Program-made: the position numbers and the translations under genes | Origin: an uncultured Amylibacter sp. | GTDB taxonomy: Bacteria; Pseudomonadota; Alphaproteobacteria; Rhodobacterales; Rhodobacteraceae | Direction of reading: 5' to 3' | Length of the DNA stretch: 64,000 nucleotides | Assembly (NCBI GenBank): GCA_959347425.1 | Contig: OY365741.1 | Span: forward strand, 1,574,501 to 1,638,500 | Shown: piece by piece, positions 18,567 to 26,095 of the stretch | Numbering within the stretch: position 1 is the stretch's first letter | How the letters are laid out: every line of letters begins with the position of its first letter | Notes under the pieces: model-generated | Databases searched by the model: none | Told to the model about the DNA's origin: nothing | What the model saw: only the letters and a program-made list of their open reading frames with translations

Positions 18567-19159
18567 AATAAATCGTATGCCCGTTTGATTGCCCGTGCAG
18601 CCTCGCGTAACTCTTCGGCGGTCATGCCCGTTTTGTAAAGAACCGAGCCCACGCCAAATCCGTTTGCCCCCGCCTTGTGCCATTCGGCAAAATTATCGGG
18701 GGAGACTCCGCCAACCGCATAGCATTGCGTGTCTTTTGGCAATACCGCACGGAATGCGGTGAGGCCCTTGGTGGTTATGATTTCCGCAGGGAAGAGCTTT
18801 AATCCATCCGCGCCCCAATGCAGGGCGTTTATCGCTTCGCTTGGGGTCATAACGCCAGGGTAGGATTGCATTTTATAGTTTTTGGTCGCCTTTATCACCG
18901 CTTCATCGCAGTTTGGCGATACGATAAACTGCCCGCCGATTAGTTTGATGTCCGCCACTTGTTCGGTGGTTAGCACCGTACCCGCGCCTATCATCGCGGT
19001 TGGGCAGGCTTGCACCATTTTGCCGATTGATGTGGTCGCGTCTGGCGAGTTCATCGGGACTTCTATCATCGTAATTCCCTCTTCCACCAGTATTTGGGCG
19101 TGGGTGATTGCGTCCTTTGGCGTGATCCCACGTAAAATAGCAATAATGTTTCGGGTCAT
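18563..19159 (-). CDS. dgoA: 2-dehydro-3-deoxy-6-phosphogalactonate aldolase
   Basis: A 198-residue class I aldolase splitting KDPGal into pyruvate and glyceraldehyde 3-phosphate. Motifs: AILRGI, the catalytic Glu in IEVPMNSPD, IGAGTVL, IVSPN, and the Schiff-base Lys in LKLFPAE. AVGGVSPDNFAEW and GFGVGSVLY complete the family pattern. The EVPMNSP and SPN forms match the galactonate (DgoA) rather than the gluconate (Eda) branch. Start and stop overlap dgoK and the lactonase gene by 4 bases each. Confidence 0.93.
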   Translation of the reverse strand: MTRNIIAILRGITPKDAITHAQILVEEGITMIEVPMNSPDATTSIGKMVQACPTAMIGAGTVLTTEQVADIKLIGGQFIVSPNCDEAVIKATKNYKMQSYPGVMTPSEAINALHWGADGLKLFPAEIITTKGLTAFRAVLPKDTQCYAVGGVSPDNFAEWHKAGANGFGVGSVLYKTGMTAEELREAARAIKRAYDLL

Positions 19160-20082
19160 GGGGATTCCTTTATGATGGTTTTATAAATACCGTGTAGGCC
19201 TTTTATCGTTGTGGATTGCACGGTGTGTTGCTGATGTTTTATTCCGAGTGCGTCCAGAACGCGGGCGTAAAGGTTGGATAAGTCCTCCGCCCCGATAATG
19301 ATAATCGGGGGGTTTTGTTGGTTTGTGGTTTGCGTGCCAATTTGCGTTCCAATTTCTGTTCCAATCAGCGCACCAGACAGGTGCGATTGCCCGGTTTTAT
19401 CGCCGTTTAACAAATCCCTCGCGCGAATTTGAAAGAGGTTTTTTAGCAAGGATTCAGGGTGTTTCACTGCCTCCATCGCCGCCTCCAAAAACACCTTATC
19501 ATCCCAGTTTTGCCTATCATACATAGAATGTTTCAGCACAGAGTGGTTTGATATCAGTGAAAAAACCTCCCCCGTTAGAACCGTATGAAACCCAGTAATC
19601 GCGCCGTTTTCCACCCGCACCCATTTGGAATGAGTCCCAGGCAAAACGATTTGTCCGTTAAAATCGGGGTGCTCGCACAGAAACCCACGGATTTGGGTTT
19701 CCTCACCCCGCATCACATCGGGCGGGTTTTCCTGCATTAACCCCGCCGCTATCCAAACACGCAAACGCGGGTTGCGGGTTTTTATTTTGATAGTTTGGGC
19801 GTGGGTCGTGGTTGGCACGGATTGATAAGGAGCCTCTTGCCAGCCTTGTTTCGCCCCGACCATGCCACAGGCTATTATCGGCGCGGGGGTGTCGGCTAAC
19901 CAATCGCCGATATGGGCGAGCAACGCGGGCTCAAACGCCTCCGTGTTCAGGTTCGCCATACCGTCCGCGGTGGCACGATGGGCAAGGATGCACTCATCAT
20001 CCATCGCCCAAGCCCGCAGGTGAGTCGTTCCCCAATCAAGTGCTATCCATTTGGGGGCTATCCATGTGGGTTTGTGTTTCAT
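19156..20082 (-). CDS. dgoK: 2-dehydro-3-deoxygalactonokinase
   Basis: A 308-residue sugar-acid kinase of the ASKHA fold, phosphorylating KDGal to the DgoA substrate. Visible: ALDWGTTHLRAW (phosphate 1 loop), CGMVGAKQGWQEAPY, GEETQIRGF, LPGTHSKWV and FHTVLTGEVFSLI. The spacing and length fit DgoK. It lies between the SDR and dgoA genes, with its stop inside the dgoA start (ATGA). The region ~245-265 has a low-complexity repeat (IGTEIGTQIGTQ) not usual for the family. Confidence 0.93.
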   Translation of the reverse strand: MKHKPTWIAPKWIALDWGTTHLRAWAMDDECILAHRATADGMANLNTEAFEPALLAHIGDWLADTPAPIIACGMVGAKQGWQEAPYQSVPTTTHAQTIKIKTRNPRLRVWIAAGLMQENPPDVMRGEETQIRGFLCEHPDFNGQIVLPGTHSKWVRVENGAITGFHTVLTGEVFSLISNHSVLKHSMYDRQNWDDKVFLEAAMEAVKHPESLLKNLFQIRARDLLNGDKTGQSHLSGALIGTEIGTQIGTQTTNQQNPPIIIIGAEDLSNLYARVLDALGIKHQQHTVQSTTIKGLHGIYKTIIKESP

Positions 20083-20126
20083 AGGAGTGTTTTAATGGAT
20101 TTGGGCGGGGTTGTAAAGATTAGGGA

Positions 20127-20891
20127 TTAAACAGCCCCACCATCGACAATCAGCATCTGCCCCGTCATCATCTTTGACGCATTGGATGCCAGAAATAAAG
20201 TCGGCTCTACCATATCATCAGCCATTAAATGCTCGGGCAGACATTGGCGATCAAGGTGCTTTGCCAAACCCTCTGGCGTTGCCCATTTGTCCATCTGCTT
20301 TTGCGTTAAAACCCAACCAGGCACCAGCGTATTCACGCGGATATTATCCACCCCCAGCTCCCGCGCCAAAACACGGGTCATGCCAGATATCCCTGCGTTC
20401 GCGGTTGTATAGGCGGCAAAGCCCGCTTGCCCCATAAGATAGCTAATCGAAGAATAATTGATAATCGCACCGCCGCCGCGTTTGCGCATCTTTGGTGCCA
20501 CCCATTGCGATGTGAAAAAATACGGACGCAGATTAACCGCGTGGTTTTTATCCCAATCATCTACGGTCGTCTCAGCAATCGTATGGCGCACATCATTGCC
20601 CGCATTATTGACCAGAACATCTATCGCACCATTGACCTCTTCGGCGGTTTGCATTGCGGTTTGCAACGCGTCAATATCGCTGATATCGCATGGAATAAAG
20701 GTGGGCGTGGTAAAATCCCGCCCCATTTGTTTGACAAAATCGGTGGCGTCAGAGCGTTGAATAAAGCTCACCTTTGCCCCTTGCCCCAGAAATCCAGCCG
20801 TTAAGGCGGCGCCTATGCCAGAGCCCCCGCCAGTGATAAAAACGTGTTTATCCTTTAGGTCGTGAAAGGTTGCGTGTGGTTTGTGGGTCAT
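20127..20891 (-). CDS. SDR sugar dehydrogenase (probable D-galactose 1-dehydrogenase) with altered catalytic Lys
   Basis: A 254-residue short-chain dehydrogenase. It has the NAD(P) motif TGGGSGIG (20-27), NNAG (95-98), Asn120, Ser148 and Tyr161. The YxxxK motif reads YTTAN, with Asn165 (codon AAC) in place of the catalytic Lys. Downstream RVNTLVPGWVLT and MTGQMLIVDGG are typical. Operon position between GH36 and dgoK fits oxidation of galactose to galactonolactone. The Lys-to-Asn change may be a feature of this subfamily or may reduce activity; I cannot decide from sequence alone. Confidence 0.85.
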   Translation of the reverse strand: MTHKPHATFHDLKDKHVFITGGGSGIGAALTAGFLGQGAKVSFIQRSDATDFVKQMGRDFTTPTFIPCDISDIDALQTAMQTAEEVNGAIDVLVNNAGNDVRHTIAETTVDDWDKNHAVNLRPYFFTSQWVAPKMRKRGGGAIINYSSISYLMGQAGFAAYTTANAGISGMTRVLARELGVDNIRVNTLVPGWVLTQKQMDKWATPEGLAKHLDRQCLPEHLMADDMVEPTLFLASNASKMMTGQMLIVDGGAV

Positions 20892-20892
20892 T

Positions 20893-23004
20893 TTATCCTC
20901 CTATAACACCAGTGAAAACGTAAGTGGAACACGGCATTTGCCAAGGCAACACCAATCCGTGGTTTAATAAATATCCGCCGTTTAGCCGTGCCACTCCATC
21001 CTTCATCAGGGGCGCACCGCGTGAGAGTGTTGGGCATTCCGCCGCATTCACCCATTTAATCGTATAATCCTTTGTAGCATCCAGCCCCTCTAATCGCAAG
21101 GGGCGCGGGGAAATCTGGGCAGAGGTCGCGATTTTATTAACAAACAGAGCAAACCGCGAGGCATCGCGTGACAGATGCAACCCTGCCAAAACGGCAGTAT
21201 CCGCGCTGGTAATCCGCAAAACATCCGCGTCCATCAGCCAATCGCGGTTATCCTTCCACCACTGGGTTATTTCACGCAATTTCTCGGTATCGGGAGCGGT
21301 CAGCTCTCGCGGGTCCATTTCAAAGCCAAAATGCCCCTGCGTCGCAACCCACGCACGGAATGACAGCGATAAAATACGACCAGAGGTATGGCATTGGGCT
21401 GGTCCAACATGGCTGCCCATAACGCTCGCCGGTAGGAAAGTTGCGGCACTGCGTTGAATACGGGCGCGTTCCAGAGCATCGTTGCTATCGGATAGCCAAA
21501 CGCGATGGGTACGTGCCAAAATACCGTAATCGGCGCGACCCCCGCCAGAGGCACAGGTTTCAATCTCAACGGCGGGATGTTTTGCCCGCAAGCGGTCTAG
21601 CAAGGCGTAGGTTGCCCGGGTTTGCGCCGCGTCCGCGTAAGGCAAAACGCGGTTATGGTCCCATTTTATATAATCAATCGGGTACTCGGTTAATAAGGCG
21701 GATATGGCGTTAAAGATATAATCGCCAACCTCGGCCATTGCCATATTCAGCACCAATTGCCCGCGTCCAAGCGGCTGGTCATCCGCACCCAAAACCCAAT
21801 CGGGATGGGCTTTATAGGTTTGGGATTGTGGGTTTATCATTTCAGGCTCTACCCACAAACCGAATTCCATGCCTTGGTTGTGGATATGGGTAATTAGGGG
21901 CGACAATCCATCGGGGTATTTGCGCCTATCCACCTGCCAATCACCCAGCGAAGTGGTATCATCATCGCGCCCGTTAAACCAGCCGTCATCCAGCACAAAC
22001 CGTTCCGCGCCCAGAGCGGCGGCCTTGGTTGCTATGGTTTTTAGCTCGGTTATATTGTGGTTAAAATAAACCGATTCCCAGCAGTTATAATGGACCGGGC
22101 GGGGTTTTTTAGGGTTGGGTAGGGCGATAATTTCATCACGGACATGCCGCCCGAAAGCGCGGGCAATACCGTTCAAACCCGTGGCATAACTTAGGTAAAG
22201 CGGGGCGGTTTCAAAGGCGTGTCCTGCGGTCGTTTCACTACCCCAAGCCGCGCCGAATTGGATTTGACGGCGACCATCGGCCAATTCTTCTGCCACCATG
22301 CGATGCCCGCCAGACCAGCCATAGTGAAAGCCATAAACATCGCCACTGCGCACCGCGCATCCGTTTTGTGCGTCTGCGTGTTCAGCTAGTATTAACGCGG
22401 GGAAATGCTCGTGTCCGCTGCGCCCTGTGCGGTTATCGCGGGTGCGTGCGCCTGCCTGCCATTGGGTGTGGATTTCTTGGAATTCGCCACACCAACGCCC
22501 GCCGTAATCTATGATATGGGGGCAATGTTGGGGTGCGGGGATAGCGGGTGCGGTCAGCCAATCCAGATAAATCGGGGTGGCGGAGGCTAGGGTTGCTTGG
22601 GCGATTATCACCGCGCTGTTTGGGTTGGATTGAAAAATGGCGCAGTAGGTTAGTCCGGCGGTTTTATCGGTATAAAACAGAGTTAAACGGGTGGTGTTTT
22701 TGGTGTGTGTTTGTTCGATGCGGTCAAAGATAAACTGGGGGTGATAGCCCGCGCCGTTATGTTGGCGCATCACCAGCCCTGCCTGTCCAGCAAAGCCCCT
22801 GCGAACCTCTGGACAAATTGACAAAGGCGGAGTTTCATCCAGCATCCCGCCCGTTATATCAATATTGCCCGCCCGCGCGATGGTATCGGGGCAGGTATCG
22901 GGTGGCAAGGACGCACCCCAATAGGCTATGGTTGCCAGTGCATCCGTATTGCCCGCCAATATTAGGGTTTGCCCTAGGCTATCTATTCGCCAAGTTTGCA
23001 TCAT
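20893..23004 (-). CDS. Alpha-galactosidase, glycoside hydrolase family 36
   Basis: A 703-residue retaining alpha-galactosidase without a signal peptide. An N-terminal beta-sandwich is followed by the TIM barrel with NCWESVYFN, VLDDGWFNGRDDD and GLWVEPEMINP. The nucleophile Asp is in YIKWDHNR, followed by ETCASGGGR, and the acid/base Asp is in WLSDSNDALER. It would release galactose from raffinose-type or other alpha-galactosides. It is first in the minus-strand galactose operon; the SDR gene begins one base after its stop. Repeat element C lies directly upstream. Confidence 0.94.
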   Translation of the reverse strand: MMQTWRIDSLGQTLILAGNTDALATIAYWGASLPPDTCPDTIARAGNIDITGGMLDETPPLSICPEVRRGFAGQAGLVMRQHNGAGYHPQFIFDRIEQTHTKNTTRLTLFYTDKTAGLTYCAIFQSNPNSAVIIAQATLASATPIYLDWLTAPAIPAPQHCPHIIDYGGRWCGEFQEIHTQWQAGARTRDNRTGRSGHEHFPALILAEHADAQNGCAVRSGDVYGFHYGWSGGHRMVAEELADGRRQIQFGAAWGSETTAGHAFETAPLYLSYATGLNGIARAFGRHVRDEIIALPNPKKPRPVHYNCWESVYFNHNITELKTIATKAAALGAERFVLDDGWFNGRDDDTTSLGDWQVDRRKYPDGLSPLITHIHNQGMEFGLWVEPEMINPQSQTYKAHPDWVLGADDQPLGRGQLVLNMAMAEVGDYIFNAISALLTEYPIDYIKWDHNRVLPYADAAQTRATYALLDRLRAKHPAVEIETCASGGGRADYGILARTHRVWLSDSNDALERARIQRSAATFLPASVMGSHVGPAQCHTSGRILSLSFRAWVATQGHFGFEMDPRELTAPDTEKLREITQWWKDNRDWLMDADVLRITSADTAVLAGLHLSRDASRFALFVNKIATSAQISPRPLRLEGLDATKDYTIKWVNAAECPTLSRGAPLMKDGVARLNGGYLLNHGLVLPWQMPCSTYVFTGVIGG

Positions 23005-23040
23005 AGGGGTGTGATAGGGGGTTTTGTGGCGATTGTAAAT

Positions 23041-23518
23041 AACGATTAACGATTAACGATTAATGATTAATGATTAATGATTAACGATTAACGGATTAGC
23101 CCTTCGGGTCTTCGTCATCGCTTACGCGAGTGCCGATCAGCGTGGTCTTTTGTGCGTAGCCCTCACGTTGTGAGGGCATGCCAAAAGCCCTTTGGTTTCA
23201 AGACGATAGATTCTTTATAAATTTACTATCTGGAATAACAAGACGTTAGATTGGATTATTTGCAAAGAATACTTGGGAAGTGGCGATGGGCTATTTCTAA
23301 ATTTATTTAGACACTATACAAGACGCTGAGCCAAACCCCAGCCAAAAAATAGCCCGTCCAGCTCTCCGCAGGAGGGGTGGGCGGGCGGGCGACATTTCGA
23401 AGTGGCTTGCCACGAGGAAATGGCGCAACAAAAAACCTCTGCCCTTAACTTCCAATACCTAACCCCTAATCCAAAATAACCAATCACTAATAACCAATCA
23501 CTAATAACTAACAACTAA
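23041..23518. mobile_element. Heptamer-bounded repeat element, copy C
   Basis: A ~480-bp gene-free element between the GH36 and solute-binding-protein genes. The left array (23041-23096) uses a variant heptamer, GATTAAC/GATTAAT; the right array (about 23478-23518) has the standard inverted units CACTAAT and AACTAAC. The interior matches copy B as a reverse complement along most of its length and copy A over ~130 bp (23198-23310). An inverted repeat CCCTCACGTTGTGAGGG occurs at about 23161-23177. A 66-codon minus-strand frame (23314-23514) is just the repeat read through. Confidence 0.65.
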
Positions 23519-23556
23519 AAAAACCCCGCCCAAAGGCGAGGTTTCTTTTTTTAAAC
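23517..23556 (-). terminator. Rho-independent terminator of the solute-binding-protein gene
   Basis: Stem AAACCCCGCC (23521-23530) pairs with GGCGAGGTTT (23535-23544) around the loop CAAA, with one mismatch. It has T-runs on both sides, so it can work after the minus-strand binding-protein gene. Confidence 0.7.
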
Positions 23557-23603
23557 ATCAAAGGCGCAGGGGCAAAAACCCAAACCACCCTTTAATACAG
23601 GTT

Positions 23604-24833
23604 TTAATAAACGCTGCCACGAACCTTTTCTAACCGATCTAAAATAGCATCCAGACGTTCAGGCTTTACCATAAACTCTTGAAACCCTTCCATACCAGCC
23701 TTTGCCATCTCTGCTGGTGCATCACGGTCAAAGAATTGAGCAATTCCGCCCGTCGTCCCAGACAGCATTCCAAACCCAGCCTCAATGAAAACATCATCGG
23801 CAATCTCTGAGTTTTTATTAATAGGCAACTGCCCCAAGGTTTTGTTCATCTCACCTTGAACATCCGCCCGCGCCAAATAAGCAAGGAATTTCTTCGCTTC
23901 TACCTTATTTTTTGCATTCGCAGGAATGTGGATTGTGTCCGTCGGAGCTTCTTCTGCTAAAGGCACGCTTGGGTCAATCACGGGGAATTGGAAGAATCCC
24001 AATTGATCGTCCGTCAGCCCAGCTTCACGCAACGGAGCAACGGCAAAATTGCCCATCACATACATCGCAGCCTTGCCTTGCACCATTGGCGCAAGCGCCT
24101 CTTGCCAACTGAACGCGGCGTGGTTATCGATGAAAAACCCAGCCTCTACCAATTGTCCCCAGTTTTTAAATGTCTCACGCACACGCGGGTCAGTCCAAGC
24201 AATTTTACCATTCGTCAGGTCTTGATGAAAGTCAAACCCATTGGTGCGCAGGTTTAAATAATCAAATACCCCTGCCGCAGTCCAAAGATACTTTGTTCCA
24301 ATAGTAATCGGGGTAATGCCAGCGGCCTTCAAAGCCTCACCCGCGGCGATGAATTCATCCCACGTGCTTGGAGCAGAAATACCGTTCTGGGCAAACAAAT
24401 CCTTGCGGTAATACACACCCCATTGATAATAAGTATAAGGGACACCCCAGATTTGCCCGTCAATCGTCATAGACCCTTGGGACGCACCCATGCTATCGCC
24501 TAAACCATTGTCTTCCCATACGTCATCCACTGGCTCAAACAAGCCCGCCTTAACAAACGGCAGCATGCGATTGCCCGCGTACCAGTTTGCCAAATCCGGC
24601 GCGTCAGCCGTTAAAAAGTTACGGATAGAGGTTTTATACCCCTCATGGTCAAACAGATTCCATTTGACGGTGATATCGGGGTTTTCCGCCTGAAACCCGT
24701 TGATCAGGTTTTGAAAGGCTTCTTTCGGTGCAGGGTCTGATGTGTCGGTGTTAATGACAAGCTCGCCCGCGAAGGCAGAGGTTGCCAGCACGCTGGCCAG
24801 GGCAAACCCCATAAATTTTGTTTTTGTAATCAT
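23604..24833 (-). CDS. ABC sugar transporter, periplasmic solute-binding protein (family 1)
   Basis: A 409-residue binding protein with a Sec signal peptide: positive MITKTKF, a hydrophobic core, and probable cleavage after ATSAFA. The mature part has family 1 features such as PDLANWYAG, IWGVPYTYYQWGVYYRKDLF, STWDEFIAAGEALKAAGITPI and GKAAMYVMGNF. It would capture an oligosaccharide, most likely a galactoside given the downstream hydrolases. No permease genes lie beside it; the only other transporter part is the divergent ATPase at 24949. Confidence 0.92.
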   Translation of the reverse strand: MITKTKFMGFALASVLATSAFAGELVINTDTSDPAPKEAFQNLINGFQAENPDITVKWNLFDHEGYKTSIRNFLTADAPDLANWYAGNRMLPFVKAGLFEPVDDVWEDNGLGDSMGASQGSMTIDGQIWGVPYTYYQWGVYYRKDLFAQNGISAPSTWDEFIAAGEALKAAGITPITIGTKYLWTAAGVFDYLNLRTNGFDFHQDLTNGKIAWTDPRVRETFKNWGQLVEAGFFIDNHAAFSWQEALAPMVQGKAAMYVMGNFAVAPLREAGLTDDQLGFFQFPVIDPSVPLAEEAPTDTIHIPANAKNKVEAKKFLAYLARADVQGEMNKTLGQLPINKNSEIADDVFIEAGFGMLSGTTGGIAQFFDRDAPAEMAKAGMEGFQEFMVKPERLDAILDRLEKVRGSVY

Positions 24834-24862
24834 TGTTTTTCTCCATTTTGATACATAATTTT

Positions 24863-24878
24863 TAGAACTTATGTTCTA
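24863..24878. promoter_or_regulatory. Perfect inverted repeat in the divergent promoter region (candidate operator)
   Basis: TAGAACTTATGTTCTA is a perfect 6+6 palindrome with a 4-base spacer. It lies between the divergently transcribed binding-protein and ATPase genes, where a sugar-responsive repressor could control both. No regulator gene is present in the window. Confidence 0.45.
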
Positions 24879-24948
24879 GGTATTGAAAGCTAAACACAAA
24901 TGCGATAGGGAGTCAATAAAGAAATAGTAAAAAAGAAAGAAAATTTTC

Positions 24949-26010
24949 ATGAGTGGCGTTGAATTAAAAGCAACAAAGAAAAAATATGGCGATATAGAGG
25001 TCATTCACGGTGTTGATTTGGTTGTTGAACCAGGCGAGTTCTGCGTGTTTGTCGGGCCTTCTGGCTGTGGCAAATCCACGCTTTTGCGGATGATTGCGGG
25101 GCTGGAGGAGACGACCTCTGGGCAGATAACCATAGGCACGCGTGATGTCACCCGTGTTGATGCGGCCGAGCGGGGGATAGCGATGGTGTTTCAGGCCTAC
25201 GCCCTGTATCCGCATATGACGGTGCGTGAAAATATCGGTTTTGGATTAAAGATGAACGGGGTGAAACGCGCCGAAATCACCCGTAAGGTTGATGAGGTTG
25301 CGGGGATTTTGCAACTGCACCCCTATATGGCGCGAAAGCCAAAGGCTCTGTCGGGCGGGCAAAGGCAACGGGTGGCGATTGGGCGCGCGTTGGTCCGCGG
25401 ACCAGAGGTGTTTTTGTTTGACGAGCCTTTGTCCAACCTTGATGCAGAGCTGCGGGTGGATATGCGCGTGGAAATCGCGCGGTTGCATCAAGAAATCGGT
25501 GCCACAATGATTTATGTGACGCATGATCAGGTGGAGGCGATGACTCTGGCGGATAAAATCGTGGTTTTACGCGCGGGTAATGTAGAGCAGATTGGCGATC
25601 CGATTGCTTTATATGCCGACCCGAGTAATAAGTTTGTGGCGGGGTTTATCGGCTCGCCCAGTATGAATTTTCTGCAAGGGCGGATTAAACCCACGGGAGC
25701 GGTGGATATTCCTGCATTGGGGCGCGGGCATGGGTTAAAACCGCCAAAGGGCGCGGGGGCGGGCGATGTGTTTGTTGGGTTGCGCCCCGAGCATATTAAA
25801 ATTATCAAAGGCACGGGCGGGTTTAAGGCGGATATTGTCGAACGGCTGGGCGGGGTTAGTTATATTCACGCGGTGGCTGGCAATGGCGAGCGGTTGGTGA
25901 TAGAGCAAAAAGGCACTTCGACATTAAAGAAGGGTGCCAAGTTGGATATAAAGATTGCGCAGAAGGATGTGTTTTATTTTGATAAAGAGAGTGAGATGCG
26001 GGTTCGGTAG
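24949..26010 (+). CDS. ABC sugar transporter ATP-binding protein (MalK/UgpC type)
   Basis: A 353-residue importer ATPase. Walker A is GPSGCGKST, Q-loop VFQAYALYPHMTV, signature LSGGQRQRVAIGRAL, Walker B VFLFDEPLSNLD and H-loop YVTHDQVEAMTLAD. A C-terminal OB-type regulatory domain follows, with VGLRPEHIK, as in MalK/UgpC. It is likely the energiser for the uptake system of the divergent binding protein. Such ATPases can serve several importers, which may explain the absence of local permease genes. Confidence 0.93.
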   Translation: MSGVELKATKKKYGDIEVIHGVDLVVEPGEFCVFVGPSGCGKSTLLRMIAGLEETTSGQITIGTRDVTRVDAAERGIAMVFQAYALYPHMTVRENIGFGLKMNGVKRAEITRKVDEVAGILQLHPYMARKPKALSGGQRQRVAIGRALVRGPEVFLFDEPLSNLDAELRVDMRVEIARLHQEIGATMIYVTHDQVEAMTLADKIVVLRAGNVEQIGDPIALYADPSNKFVAGFIGSPSMNFLQGRIKPTGAVDIPALGRGHGLKPPKGAGAGDVFVGLRPEHIKIIKGTGGFKADIVERLGGVSYIHAVAGNGERLVIEQKGTSTLKKGAKLDIKIAQKDVFYFDKESEMRVR

Positions 26011-26095
26011 GTGTTGGTGATGGAGGGTTGCAACTTACGCGGGGAGTCGCTAGGAGGGGGGATAAACATTATTTTCACACAAGAAAGACCTATGC

